From Pardosa pseudoannulata (taxonomy: Eukaryota; Arthropoda; Arachnida; Araneae; Lycosidae), in NCBI GenBank assembly GCA_032207245.1, contig CM063500.1, forward strand, positions 78,269,625 through 78,333,624: a stretch of 64,000 bases of DNA, in the 5' to 3' direction. The notes below the pieces were generated by a model. It had not been told where the DNA came from and made no database searches. It worked only from the letters and a program-made list of their open reading frames with translations. How positions within the stretch are numbered: position 1 is the first letter of the stretch; each line of letters opens with the position of its first letter. This document shows, in pieces, positions 20,101-33,657 of this stretch. The position numbers and the translations under genes are program-made.

Positions 20101-21826
20101 TGATCTTCATTTTTACATAAATTCTGCAGTTTAAATTTCTCGATACTGAAAAGCAGTTTAAAAAACGATAAATTCTTCCCTCTTTCATAGTAAATATTTA
20201 CAAAAATCAAATGATAACGATATGAAAAATTGAAAATTCCTGAGAAAATCGAAATAAGCTTAAAAAAATGAAAGATCCAAAAAGATTACAAAAGCCGTTG
20301 AAAGGGTGCGTTAAACAACAGATAGTTCATTTTGGATGAGTAATGATGAACTAAATCAGAACACTTCAGTCTGCAAAACGGTTCTTAATATTTCAGGGAA
20401 ATTAAATAGATACCGGTAAAATTACACCCGAGTGAACAGAAGGGCTGTTGAAAATTCAATTGCTAAATGTGACGTGAGCAGGAAGGCATATTTCTACGTA
20501 ATTGCATAGAATTTATACTTCATTTCCCTTACTATACTTGATTGTAATAACGAATGTATAAAACATAAGAGTTAAAACAACATAGGTGAAATTTCATTTA
20601 CAAGATTTAATATTAAGGCTGCATCCAACTTGCTTTAACTAAGAGTGATGATGCTCAAATGCTCACAAATTCTGACGTGAAAACAAATGCTTCTTACTAA
20701 ATGGGGGTTACTTTACTTTATATTATAAGAATGAAAAGAATTCTTATAGTCTTTTCCACAGAAAACCTCATAAATAACACTAGAGAATGGAGTAACTCAT
20801 TTCTAAAAAGGGAGAATAACACTATATCCAACGTCTCCTATAAATATGTTAACATTCTTTTGGGCTTCAATATACATATGTACATATTCGAAGTAACTGC
20901 AAATTTTACTTCCGACTTTATCGATGTGTGATGGCTGTTTCAACTTAACACGCTAAAACATGTAATATCCACTGAAGTTTCGAAACGAAAGTGTAAAAAG
21001 ACGTCACAAAATCTAAACTGCCAAATACTTTAAACAATTTTTTTTCACGTGTACACTGTTTTAAAAGTACTTTCATATTATACCCTATATCGTTTTGTTT
21101 GGCTTCAACACTAATTCTATTAAAGCTAAGGAAGAAATATTTAAGTCCTATATAAACACAAATTTAAATATTTTCGTACTAAACACTACTTATTGAGTGG
21201 TTCTGTTTGACATCTTTTTTTCCCCAAGTGGAAAAATTATCAATCACAACAGTACTTTTCAAGTTCAACTTTACCTCGGAGATATTGCATTAATCATGTA
21301 GAATAATAATCATGATACATTTCCAAAACTTTATCAAAGAAATTGGAGTGGAAGACACATTTAAAACTCAAAAATCAAATAGAGTGAAGCACAAATCCGT
21401 TGATTCTTATACAGAAAATTTCAAAGAAAGAAATGATAGAAATCCTTCAAATTAAACGAGTCTACAAAGTCAAAACTAAGTAACGTTGATTATCAACTAA
21501 AAGCAATCGTAGAAATATTATCTCACATTAAAATCTTTCAAAAAAAATTTCAAGATTAAAAAAAAAATGGTAAGCATTCAGTAATAGTACAAGTTTCTAA
21601 AAATGATAAGTGTTTAACTAGTAAAGTCCATTAATTATTTGCGAGTCAAATTTTTTTTTGCTCTGGAATAATTTCCAATTTTTCGACCTATAAGTATTTT
21701 CTAAAAAATTATATACGTTTAAAATAATGGTTAAAATCGTTGCTCTCATCGAAGGAGTAGGATTAGGAAAGAACAATATCACAGAGACGGAAATCTGGGA
21801 ATTTATAACTCTTGGACATCATTTCA
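17181..21826. other. Intergenic region between convergent genes; no gene recognised
   Basis: This is 4.6 kb of AT-rich sequence. Open frames of 60-91 codons occur on both strands (for example near 17.6, 18.9, 19.6 and 20.0 kb), but none has a recognisable domain, and several overlap one another on opposite strands. Part of it may be 3'UTR of the minus-strand PMCA tail B transcript if a distal poly(A) site is used. Confidence 0.45.
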
Positions 21827-22257
21827 TTTAATCGCTTCCCAATAAATTTTCACGATATGCAACTCTCAAAGAAAATTTCTCTTATGAAAAGTAAAAACTC
21901 TTCAGTCATTTCGAAATGAGGCATAATATTCAAGTACCGATTGAGATCGGCCAGACACGAGTCAGCCAGGTTATAGTTAACAGGACCGGCAACACAGACA
22001 CTTCTCTCTCTTGGAAATGTCGTCGGTCATTTGTCGGAGGTGGAGATTCACCGCGTGCAACTGCGACCGCAACTGTGAACTGCGACCCGTGTCAATCATG
22101 CTCCATTGAGTTATGCTCTCGACAAGCTAGCCTCGCGAGTGTTGTGTGGTGTGTATGGCATGCATACATAGTTCGTAGGTCTTGGTTTCTTTTGAATTCC
22201 CCCACGAGCTTGTTGGATATTTTGGATACTCTTCCTCCCACTGGAGGTCAAACGTTA
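21827..22257 (-). other. Proximal 3'UTR of the PMCA tail B transcript, with candidate poly(A) signal
   Basis: The 300 bp next to the tail B stop are clearly less AT-rich than the surroundings. The ATTAAA on the minus strand at 21832-21827 is a possible poly(A) signal 430 nt after the stop. The plus-strand frame across 21916-22470 is a shadow. The UTR end is an inference. Confidence 0.4.
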
Positions 22258-22455
22258 CTAGACCGTCGTTTCCACCGTCTGGCCCTGGGGCGACGAGCAG
22301 CTGGGCTCCGGCGAATCTGGCGAGTTGACCTTGGAACCCGAGGCGGAGGAGAGTCTACTAAGGGTGGAGGAACGCTTTGGCAAGGAGGCGGCGGAAGAGG
22401 AAGATGGGTTGTTGCGAGTGTCCAAGCCACTACGGAATGCATTCACCACCCGAAT
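22258..22455 (-). CDS. Plasma-membrane Ca2+-ATPase (PMCA), alternative terminal exon, tail B (ETTV)
   Basis: PMCAs (P2B-type ATPases) export cytosolic Ca2+; calmodulin binds a C-terminal helix and relieves autoinhibition. The minus-strand acceptor CTCTTTTCCAG precedes 65 codons and the stop TAG at 22260-22258. The first residues, IRVVNAFRSGLD, are the second half of the PMCA calmodulin-binding domain. They start where vertebrate genes have the intron called splice site C (after ...RIQTQ). A Ser-rich, SP-containing tail follows (SSSSAASLPKRSSTLSRLSS), and the protein ends VETTV, a class I PDZ ligand (Thr at -2, Val at 0), like the ETSV/ETSL ends of vertebrate 'b' forms. No further upstream PMCA exon is visible except the candidate at 33658-33726. 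It is either the distal alternative last exon of the gene that also uses 62483-63007, or the relic end of a tandem paralogue; I favour the first. Confidence 0.87.
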   Translation of the reverse strand: MRVVNAFRSGLDTRNNPSSSSAASLPKRSSTLSRLSSASGSKVNSPDSPEPSCSSPQGQTVETTV

Positions 22456-24980
22456 CTGGAAAAGAGATAGGCAACAATCAAATCTCACACCACTTAAGGT
22501 CAAGATCAAGACAGCTAGTTTAAAGCAGCACCTGGCTGTAAACTACCTTCACCTCCAAACGAAATAAGATCGAAAACTTAGTTTAGAACAGCTGCAAAAC
22601 TGTTTTGCTAAACACGAAATTTAGCGGTGCTGTATTAAACTCGGGTTTATGCTTGGTCGAAGAATCAGTACAACCCAGAAAGCCGTTACTCACGTCAAAG
22701 CCATTCGGAAACAACGTGGTAATCTTCGTCTTTTTCTACAAGACATTAAGTATGCAAGAAAAAAAACTGAACAAACAAGCGGCTATTGAAAGAAATTCAT
22801 AAGTTCCATATGTTTTCTTTCGAAATTTTTTACAAATTCTTTCACCTTATAATTTATCAAAATTAATGTTGCTCACACTCATTTCTCTACGATGTATCAA
22901 CTACTAGTATTATTCTTCTATTTATTAAAAAATAATAGAGAAGAAACCATATTACTATATTGTCGTAAACGTTTCGATTTTTAAAGACTTTCCTCATTAT
23001 GATATGATAATTTCGAATCATCTTTCTTTTAAAAGTGTTCAATGAAAACTATCTTTAAAATAAAACTATCATTAGTTAGTTTTACTTTACACTTCATAAA
23101 TACGTGTAAGTTCATTTCCCTCATTTCTAGATAATTTTTCAGATTTAATTCAGAATTTCGGAACGTATCAAAAAGAACTGACGATAGTACAACGCGGATG
23201 ATATACTTTAACATACCAGTTATGTACGAGCAAGATATTTCGAAAATTCTACCATTTGGTCTATTTCCTTTATATGCAGTTCAACAAGATTTAATATTTT
23301 TTACATCAAATATACGCTATTATTTCTTAAAAAATGAACTTATTTTAAAAGCATGAACATTTAAATATGTTATATCAGACTATTTGGTTAAAACTATTTC
23401 AAGTTGGCGGTCTTTTAATGATGCGGAGTAAAATAAAATCACGCCAACATAACTGATGTCGAAAAAATCTGACCTACTATTTGGCGTATTTAGAAGAACA
23501 CCGTAAAGGAATCGGATTCCAATCATATCTAATTTTTTACTAGTAGATATTTTACTGGTAAATAAAGGTAAATGTTAGGCAGTAGCCAGATGGAGAAGGG
23601 TAAGTTGGCCAGGCTTCAACCTTTTCCCTCCGGAAATTCTGGAGTTTACTGTATTGCTTTTTTAATACAAAATGTTTTAGTTGCATATTTAACCAAAATA
23701 TAACTTTTAAATAAAAATTTCGATTTTAAAAATTTTAACTGCTTTATTAATTTTAATATTATTTCCAAATAGTTTTATGCGTTTATTAAAGCATATTACA
23801 TCAGCTTGTACATGGGATTTTAGATACATATAATAGTTTTATATAATTTTAATGCAATTATTCATTAAAATTATTTATTAAAATTTAATATGAAATTCTG
23901 TATAATGTTTCATTAAAACTTTATATTTCTTTAGTTAGAATATTGTGAAATATTAAAAAAAAAACCCCAAAAAATTATTAAAATTTTTAAAAATTGATGT
24001 TTGCATCAGCATAAAAATTCTCTATCCTTTTTAAACTTCCAACTCTTTTTTAATTTCTTTATTACTTTATCCACTTTACTATTTTATATTGCTATCTAGG
24101 GCCAAATTGTTTTTCTTCACACTATGTAATTTTTTAATTTAATTAACTGTATAACCTTAATGAAGTGGCAAATCCTGAAGCACACCCTGATGGAATCTAT
24201 TCACCTTCACGACGGGGGATACAGCTTTGAGCTAAGGAACCCCGAACAAACTACAACTTCTGAGGTGGCTGAAACTAAATTGAGTCCCTGTCACCTCGAA
24301 AACTAAGTCCTCCTGATTTCGACCCTGGGAAAATGAATAGAAATTATAATCCTATTAGCTAAATGATTTATATATAGTGAGCCTATATAATTATTTGTAG
24401 GATTTTAAATGCGTTAGGGCTTCGAAATTTTTGACAACCATTGGTAAATGGAACAAAACTACAAACATCGTGGAAATGTAAACTAGATTACGCTTATAAT
24501 GAGGACGAAGATTTATTTTGACAGGGAGTGAGTGAATGACACTGACCACTATTTTGTTTCGTTGCATACGTGCAGCACGTGATTTGAATGCAATACCGTG
24601 GTCTCATTCAACGCATTATTCGGGATTTCCTCATCTCTCTCCAAAATTTCAACTGTTTGTGAAAATAATTTCATAAAATTACTCCTGGCGTCTTTTTGTT
24701 TGTTTCTTCCCTTACCTTTACAGAAAATATTCCGAGGACGAGGTTTTTGAGGTCATCGTAACCCAAATCTATTCTTCTGTTACTGTCTTTATACCTCACG
24801 AAAAAGACGACAAATGACAGGCTGATGCTTTTTGAGTAAATACTCTGGGTTGAGAATCATCTTTTAGAACGATAGAACACAAACAATGAATGGAGAAAGA
24901 AAGGAATTTTTATAACAGTAATTTAAGGCTTTACGTGAGAACAGCACTGTGGATCACTTAAAATGATATGTTATGAGTAT

Positions 24981-25257
24981 TTCAAGGTTTTGTTCTCAGT
25001 TTGCAGCTATTCCAGATATGTTCGAGGAACTCTCTGTCACACACTCTAAGGCAAGAATGGACAAACTTTTTTGGAGTAGGTCAAAAATAAAAGAAAATAT
25101 TTCGCGGACAAAAATATTTACTATTTCAATAACTATAAAAAATACCCATGTCCATTCATTTTAAGCGCGCACAATATCTTACGTGCATTTCAGATTTTGT
25201 TCTCAGTTTGTTGCTTTCCACGAGATGTTCAATTAACTCCTCTAACACAGTCTAAGA
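24981..25257. repeat. ~208-bp direct duplication next to an hAT element
   Basis: TTTTGTTCTCAGTTTGCAGC at about 24988 recurs as TTTTGTTCTCAGTTTGTTGC at about 25195. Each copy is followed by GAT.TGTTC, by AACTC and by TCTAAG(G/A)CA. In the first copy the equivalent of the hAT end (CAAGAATGGACAAACTTTTT) is present but degraded, so flank plus hAT end were duplicated together. Confidence 0.75.
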
Positions 25258-26443
25258 CAGGGATGGCAAACCTTTTTTTTTTTTGTTGTTAAAAAAATAG
25301 TAGCAGGCCAATATAATTCATTCTAAAATTTCAAGAACAATAAAAAGATTAGCTATCCATTTTAAGGCCCAAGGACTCTGAATCAGTTTTTTAGAGAACA
25401 TTTTGGGGTTGAAATATTTTACGAATATCCACAATAACCCAAGAAAGCACTATATCAACATATTGTTTAATAATTTCACCACTATTCCCATTGACACTAT
25501 CTGCCAGCGATCTTACCAAATGAAATAAGTAATATTAACACATTGTGTGCGGGTACAATTCGCAGCGGTATTGTACCGGGAGCGGGCGTTTCGCGCGTAA
25601 ATTTAATTATTCAGTTAAATCTCAATAGATCGAAAATTATTTAATCTTTTAACCAACTTTTCGTATTTTATATTGAAATATATAAACAAATATATAACTA
25701 GAAATATATAAATAACAACCATAAGATTTTTGTAAAAAAAAAATATATATTTTTTAGTGGATAAATTTATAATAGTATCGTAAATATGAAAAATCAAATA
25801 GAAATAGTAGTACATAGTTTTAATTTTTTCGAATTATATATAAATATTTTTACATAATAAAATAATGAAAAGAGCAATCATAAAACTAATAATGTAAAAA
25901 CTAGTTTTTATTTGTCTAAGTTTTTTCAGAATTTATGTAGTAGACAAAAACATTCGGTTCGTTTTCCTGTAAAAATCGTTATTTTTGTACTCACAAACCA
26001 CGTTGTTACACTAACCCGTACTAGTACGTGACCCGCGCTCAAGTATCAATCGTCAGAAAACGTACTAGTACGTATGCTGCGATCAAGTATCAATCGTCAG
26101 AAAATATACTAGTACGTGTCCCGCATACAATGTGTTAAAAAACTTAGGAGGAAAGAGAAAGCCACTGAGCGAGGCTTAAAATCAACATTCTCTCAAAAAT
26201 AAACGAGCCCCAATTACCTATACTGGATTCTCTTAGTTAACAGGAGGGGAAAGTCATAGTTTATCTGTTCTTCAATTGGGAATTAAACCACTATGAGGTA
26301 TATAATTAAACCTGAGTGGAAAACTATTAACACTACACTTAAATTGTAGATAATCACTTTTGTTATAGTAAATTACATAAAACTCATATTTTAATTTGTG
26401 GCGAGCCGAAGCTAACTCGTGGGCTCTAGTTTGCACATCCCTA
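25258..26443. mobile_element. hAT-like non-autonomous element containing a nested TTAA element
   Basis: The left end is CAGGGATGGCAAACC and the right end is GTTTGCACATCCCTA. The flanking 8-bp duplication is imperfect (GTCTAAGA / GCCTAAGG). Net of the nested 596-bp element and its TTAA, the hAT body is about 585 bp. The ends are close to those of the hAT at 1380-1838 (CAGGGATGGGCAAAC), so both may belong to related families. No transposase fragment is recognised. Confidence 0.78.
25539..26134. mobile_element. TTAA-flanked (piggyBac-like) element, copy 2
   Basis: Exact TTAA lies on both sides (25535-25538 and 26135-26138). The ends are CACATTGTGTGCGGGTAC and GTCCCGCATACAATGTG. Near the right end two ~45-bp units repeat (CAAGTATCAATCGTCAGAAAA followed by a CGTACTAGTACG-type palindrome). 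Compared with 4436-5286 it is inverted and lacks the internal 360-bp expansion. A short GC-rich patch near the left end (GGGAGCGGGCGTTTCGCGCG) is shared by both copies. Confidence 0.9.
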
Positions 26444-29400
26444 GCCTAAGGTAAGAAAGTGGTAATAGAATTTTTTCTTTAGAAAAAAAAAAAAATCCAC
26501 AGAATAGAATTACAAAGCCAGCGAAAGCTTAAGCATCTAGAATGCTAATCAAAGCTACAAAGAAAAAAAGAAGAAAATGCTTTTACATAAATATAGGTGC
26601 TAGCAAAAGGTAAATGATGACGTAAAATTTTCCTATTTTGAATTATTCGCAGTAGCAAATTATCTGTTTTCAAAAAGAATTTGCGTATTTAATCGTAATT
26701 AAATTTTAATCGTAATTTTAATTTGAATAAATCGAAATAGTATTATTTCGATTTACTACTGCGAACTACTTTCGATTTACTACTACTACTTACTACTACA
26801 GAAATTTATTGTAAAAATACGGAGAATTTTCGGTATTTTTTAGTAATTATAAACTGACGTTGTAAACTTTTAACCGCTGAAATATAAGTAACGCATTATA
26901 TACGTAGAAAGAATACTAAAAATTAGAAATTGGTTACAGAATTATGAAAAGAAAACAAGAGCATTTAGGATAACAATAAAATAGAAACAAGTAAAAATTT
27001 AAAAATATTTCTCAATTCACATATTTTTAAACAAAGAATACGAAAAAAGAAAAAAACTACATTAAATATATCTACCACAATTTACGCGTATAATTAAAAC
27101 GTTTACTGGTTAAAATACCACATATTTATAAAATATTAGCTTAGAATCAGTAATCCTTAATTTGCAATAATAATATTTCTATTAAATTAAAAATGAGTTT
27201 TAACTTTTAAAAATGTTCACACAAGTGGCATAAATAAAGAGGATAGTTGACATACAATAGCACATGCATGGGTAAAGTAGAAGAAAAGTAGATTTTACAT
27301 CACTGAAAGCACTCAGCTGGGCGATAACATAAATGCATAAACGCTTTTCTGCAGAGCAAGTATTGGCGTCTAAATACTATATACAAACACGTCTAAAAAA
27401 CAAAGCAACAGAACTGCTTTTCTCTGGTGCGTCATGCAAATATTTGAAAAAAAAGTATTCCGAAAGCCTATTTTTTAAAAAAAAATTTATACTGCGTTAA
27501 ATAGATGTTGTCAAAGCTTTTATACTAAGCACAAAACTGACGACTAATACTTGCCCTGCATATAGGGCAGTATGATAATCATTACATGTAGGTTCATATA
27601 CAGATACACGGATAAAAGCTGTACAACGATATCAAATAGTGGTCACAGACATGGATTGAATCGCATACAATAATTAATCTGCAGGCAACTTAAAAACGTA
27701 CTCTCACGTTTGATAAAATTTCGATAGCACTAAAGAAAAACAAACTTCACGGCTAAAACAAACAAAGGAAACATTTGACAGATGCCAATTCAAAGGGAGA
27801 TGTACAAATATACAAAATGGCGTTACAGACAATAAAAATCAAAAAAGCAAGCAACGCTGTACGGTGTGGCAGGCTAAGACAGGCTATCTTTTTTTAAAAT
27901 AGAGCAAAAGAATGAACATAGAATAAGAACGCTTTTGAGTCGCCATGATGATTCGATAAGCAATGCCGAGTTAAAATGCCGAGTGCCAATTAAGTCATAG
28001 CAATTTCAGTCACCATTTAAAAACGATATTCTTAATATGCTTAGTTTTTAATTTCATTTCCTTTTGTCATTTTCTGAATAATCATTTAAAAAATACTTAA
28101 TGCACTTACCACAGATGCGACTGTGTAATGAGAAACAAACGCTAAATATTTTTCAAATGAATCGCTATTTACACGTTTATTCTGAATTATTTCAATATAA
28201 TCAAATCGCAAGTTTTCTCCTTTTGAAAAAGGGAATTTTTGATTAATTGTAACTGTAATTTTCTGTTTTAAACTGGGATATTTAAAGCCATACTACTTTA
28301 AAATATGCAGATTCATAAAATTACACAAATTCAAAGAATCAAAAAGAACTAAAAATCAGCCGAAAGACTTTTTTTTTATTATTAATTATCGTCTACCTCG
28401 AGAACAGATTGTTTTTTCCTTCTTCGTTATGCTAACGATTATTGATCACAAAATGTGAATCGTAAAAAAAATCGATTGGAATAAAAATGAAGTCATTCTT
28501 CAATATTCTATAAAACATTAACTACAAACGTCATAATCATACTATAAGGAAAATTCATCATATGTTTATGTTTTAGTTTCAGCAATTGACACGGAATACT
28601 TATATTAAATTAAATTGTATAAACGAATCAATGGTTAAGAATTTTTTCATACAGATTTTTTTTTCTCAGTTAAAATATTAGTGAAATTAAATTCAAGTTA
28701 AATAAGAAATGCTATCCATTATTTCTTCATAATAGGGTAAAATAACTTTAAATAATGTCTGAAACTCTCTTTTTGGAAGCTATGAGAGCTGTCGATTTTC
28801 TCCGACAAATCGATATATTTTGTATTTGCTATATCGAAAGCATCAATGGCTCATCGAAGCGTTAACAAAGCAGCTATTCTGAAATTCGTTTATGACTTCA
28901 CTAGATAGAAGTTTAGCGGTAATATTTTTTTAAAATAGCAATTTCAATGCTGATATATTAACAATTTTATAGCTACTCAAATGCCAGAAATTTCTATCAC
29001 AATTTATTAGTTATGTGGGAGAATGTAACTAAAATTTATTGGTTTAGTAGAACTCCAGACATTGTGGTACTGTTCTCATTCATACAAAACCAAAAAATCT
29101 TACCGAATAATATGGTTTATCGCCCATAGAAAGATTTCAAATGAAAGCGGCAGATTTTAACGTTAAAAAAATCATATTGTTATAACTTATTATGTTGGCT
29201 TCTTGATAGTCTTTGTTTTAAAATTTAAAAAATTAAAAATATTTTTTACATCAGGGTAAATATTTTATTGTAGATTTCTCAAAATTAAATAAATTTTGCT
29301 CATGTACGGAAAAACTATTTTAAATCTTACTAAATAAATATGACCGAGATAAATTCTACAGGTACAATCTTAGAAATTATTAATTTTACCCATACAATTT

Positions 29401-32400
29401 GAAAGATGCGTAAACTTGTTTTTTTTCTCTTTAATTCAAGCACTAATATTTTTTTTTACATTAAAAAGGCAAAGAAATTGCTTTATTAAAAAAGTTCAAT
29501 ATTTAAGGTAATTTTCCAGATTGGGATTAGACGAATATTAACTTTTTCAGCAAACTTAGCCAAGTTTTTTAAAGTGTAATGAGTATGAAATGTTTTGGTA
29601 GAAATTAAGATTTTTAGATAGATATAGAAGAATCAAAATCATAAACATTCAACGGATAAAAACTGATTGTTCTACAAGCAAACTATAATCAAATAAGACG
29701 ATAAAAGGAATTTAAATATCACGTAAAAATAGGAGTTTCTACTGTTAAAGGAGGCGTGGTTACTACCAATCTTTCATGATTTTTGTTTTTCTCTTAATTT
29801 TAAAGTTATCAATTTAGAAATCATCCTTTCTAATACCTACTTTTATGTGATTAAAAATAATAAACGAATTTTGTTGATAAGTTCTCCTGCAACATATTTA
29901 CTGAAAGTTCATTTGTGTCATAAACAATTTCCAATGTACATGAATTGAATTATTCAAGCAATAACAGTATGAAAGATGCATCAGAAATCCAAGTACAGAG
30001 CCAAAAAAAAAAAAAAAAAATTAAGATAAGCCTGCTAGTACTGTTTACACAAATCTAAAATCTTAGCGCCATACAAGGATCACCACAGTTTACATGAAGC
30101 AAGGAAAATATTTTTCTTACCTAGATACAAGTGTACCTTGAGAAAAACATAAATGTATATGGGTCAAAAAGGAAAGATGTTTAGGAAAAATTATGGGGTG
30201 GGAGAATGGAAAAAAAGGGAACAGCTGAAAAAGGAGTTAAAAATACTCGATGAATACATGACTTTACTAATGTTTAATTAATCACGTAATTTTTGTTATT
30301 GTAACAGCTTAATCTAAAGTTATCGTTTGCCGTTGTGATGGTGTTTTTATCCATTTTTTGCCTTCTTATATATTGAATGGCATAGATCATTACTGTATAT
30401 CAGCGGTACAAAAAGAAGAAAATTTTGTTCTTAAGATGTGAAAATATGTCTCCTCCTTTCATAGAGCAGTTATTTGACCAAGTATTTACTTTTCTTAGAA
30501 AGCCATATATGGACTTTAAATTATCGATAGTTAAGAATTCCTGCTGTTGATCAAATGCATACGACGAAATTGTTTTTCATGCCTAATTCCTACCACCTCA
30601 ATTTCGAGAGTCTTAAACCAACTACTTCGGAGAAGTTGGAAAAATCATCTTTTATAACTTGTTAACTTTTTAGCAAGTTAACATTGTTTAACTAGTCTGT
30701 ACTTGATAAAATACATGATCCAAACTTTCATTTAGAAAAATAGAACTAATCAGATTTCTTTTGTAGTTTTTAATACATTCTTCTTCTTAATTAATGAAAT
30801 CTTTCCTTGAACAACGTACTTAAATGCTATAATTACACTTTTTACTACATTTTTTTTACGCTAACTTTCAAACTCCAACCCTTTAAATGGGTAATTCCGG
30901 TATCTTTTCGGAACTTCCGGTGGTGATTAAACGGCTGCATCTTGACTTCTAACGATTCTAGAAACGAACTGAAAACTGTTTTCAAAAGCTGATCTTCATA
31001 AGAATAAATATCTTTTTTCAATTTTTCTTAAAAGGAAATCATTATTTGAACGTTGTCGGTTACCTTAAGTGAGTTTGAAAATTGAAAAATGGATAATATG
31101 GTAATATCCGATTATTATATCGAATATATATTCATCAGAATTAACATCGCAAAAACTTTTCAGATTTCTTGAATATTACCGAAACCACTACTTTTCGAAA
31201 GTTTATAAAAACATTCATTGTTACATATCGTAGAAAAAATTTATGAGTATACAAGAAACATAACTAACTATGCTAATAAAAAGAGAGAAAGGAGATTGCG
31301 ACCGAATAGGCTAACTCAAAAGTTTGTGCAGCGTAAGTTTCAAATAAACCAAAGCATCCTAAAATATAAAATCAACACATCCTAACTTAGCAAAATGCAT
31401 TCAAAAAGCTAACTGTCAGAACATTCACAGCAAATAAATCTGAAGAAAATTACAGATAGAGGAATAGTACAAAATATCAGATTGGCATAATAACAGATTT
31501 TGCTAAAGCAGAGTGAGAAGCAGCAGCTATAACTACATTTTTATTTCTGTCAACTTTCTTTTTTTTTGCTAACTTTTAAGTGAAACCTACATCAGCTAAT
31601 GAATAAGTTTATTATTTGAAATGACAATATAACCGAGCAGGTGTATTGCCATAAACCATAGCAGGTGACTGTTGTTGGTGCACTACAATTCTTCTTTGCC
31701 GAAGTATTGAACACGTAATTACTGTTCTCAATAACGTAAACAGAATATCAAGCAGCTGTACTCTTCCGGAAATAGAATTTTTAATGTGATTTAGTCAGCA
31801 AAAGATGTCTTTACAGGGAAGAGAATTTCTTTCCGTCTTTTATGAAGTTTCATTTTTCCAGTAAAAAGGAAACAGTTCAAAAATAAGGTTTTTCCCCCTT
31901 CTCAGTTTACAAAATCTTCTATTCGATATTACTATTGCACTGTACACTTGGAATACTCCTTTTCAGTATATAAATCGATTTTGTACTAACTCCAATCGAT
32001 ATGATTAGTTCAAAGCTTTCAGGTTTAAGTTATTTTGATATTTTGACTGCATGTATCTTTGTACTTATATTAAAGTACTCATTTTCAAAACAATTTCTAA
32101 AAATATATGTCTCAGAAAAATTTGAAAAAAAAAAAGAAACCCAGAAATTTCAAACTAATTTCATTCATAATGTAGAAACTCTTTATATTTAATATAAATT
32201 ATTAATTAATGACATTTTTCAATAATTTCTTTAAAAGCAAGTCTTAAAATGTGTAGAAAAAATCCGCATAAATAAATATAATTTCTTTAAAATTTGAAAT
32301 AAACTTCAATAAAAACTTACTTAAATGAAGGGGCGTACCTATGAAGATTGGGAGTGGGTGCAAAGGATCGTAGCACCCACCTCCAATATTTTTTATTGAT

Positions 32401-32813
32401 ATCGAGATATCTTAGGACAATTTTTTTATTACACAATTATAGGTGTTCTAAACATTCAAATAAAGTTAACTTAAAAGTTAAAAAAAATAGAAAATATACT
32501 TCTGGGTAGTTTGTAGATTAAGACGAGAGGGGAATCCTGTAAAATGTTCTATTTCCTTCCTCGTTCAACAAATTCCTGATAAAGAATTGCACGAGGCATT
32601 CTTTTTATTCAGACAGTTCTGCAGTCACTAACTGATTTTAATCAACTTTTTTAATAATGTTGAATTTTACGGATTCTAGCTTACTAGAAATTTTGTTATG
32701 ATGGTAACTTTATTATTTTTCTTAAATTACGCTTTTTTTTAATTTTTTATAACATGATAAAATTTATATCAAATTTAAACAGTTTTAGCTGGGAAAAATA
32801 AGATTTATATAAT

Positions 32814-33253
32814 GTAATCTTCAGTTTTAAATCAAGTGGTAATTTTAAACTATACAGAACTTAGTTTTTTCAGGACAAGGACGATATGCAACCTCCAAAA
32901 TGATTTTCTAGGTATGCCACTGCACAAGTGGTGTATAAAGATCTAAAGTTAACTTTTATTCGTAACTAAAATTTAGAAAAAATTACTTTGGCGTGACGCA
33001 TTTCAAACACAAATTGGCATAAAGAACAGAAACGTAATCTTTAGTTTTTAATCAAGTGGTAATTTTCAACTATACAGAACTTAGTTTTTTATGACAAGAA
33101 CTATATGCAACCTCAAATTATCTTCTAGGTACGCCACTGCACAAGTGGTTTATATAGATCTAAAGTTAGCTTTTATTTGTAAGAAAAATTTAGGAAAATT
33201 TACTTTGGCGTGATGCATTTCAAACACAAACTGGTACAAAGAGCAGAAACAAA
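32814..33253. repeat. ~220-bp tandem duplication
   Basis: Copy 1 (32814-33033) and copy 2 (33034-33253) both contain TCAAGTGGTAATTTT, TATACAGAACTTAGTTTTTT, CCACTGCACAAGTGG and TACTTTGGCGTGA. They are about 90% alike by eye. A GCACCCACCTCC-containing repeat piece lies just upstream near 32330-32390. Confidence 0.9.
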
Positions 33254-33657
33254 AGTTTCGAAACGAGTCCAGAGTTTCTTTACAAAGTTGATTTCTAGTT
33301 CCTTTCTTTAATTTGCTTCTACACCTTGCAAATTCTTGAAACTTTTTTTATGTAGGTTTACAGATAATTTATGTACAGATCAAGAACGTACATAAGTGGA
33401 AACTTTATAGCTCAGAGAGTTAAAAATTGACTCCGAGAGAAACTCAAGCTTAAGCTTTGTTATTTACTGTTTCGACAAAACTGGTACCCCGAGCGACACT
33501 CGGGCAAATATTAATGAGTTACGACATCAACTTTTCAGAGGAAGTCTCTTTGCTTAAGATCTTTTTAGCGTCAGAGTAGGAGAGGTAAAGAAAGGAAGAA
33601 AAAAAGCAGGAAGAAGAGGCAAAAAAGAAAAAGATAATGAATATCAAATAGGCTTAC

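Larger units (their letters stand above)
22456..33657 (-). other. PMCA intron before tail B
   Basis: This is 11.2 kb between the candidate cassette exon and tail B. Beyond the listed repeats (24981-26443 and 32814-33253) I see no gene. The stretches 22456-24980 and 26444-32813 are AT-rich with scattered poly-A/T runs (for example 30004-30020). A patch at 24160-24335 is less AT-rich and may be an old repeat, but I cannot name it. Confidence 0.55.

Noticed and set aside
21916..22470. A 184-codon plus-strand open frame, the second longest single open frame in the window
   Set aside because: It runs antisense over PMCA tail B and its 3'UTR. The minus strand carries the recognisable domain and splice site, and the plus frame shows none.
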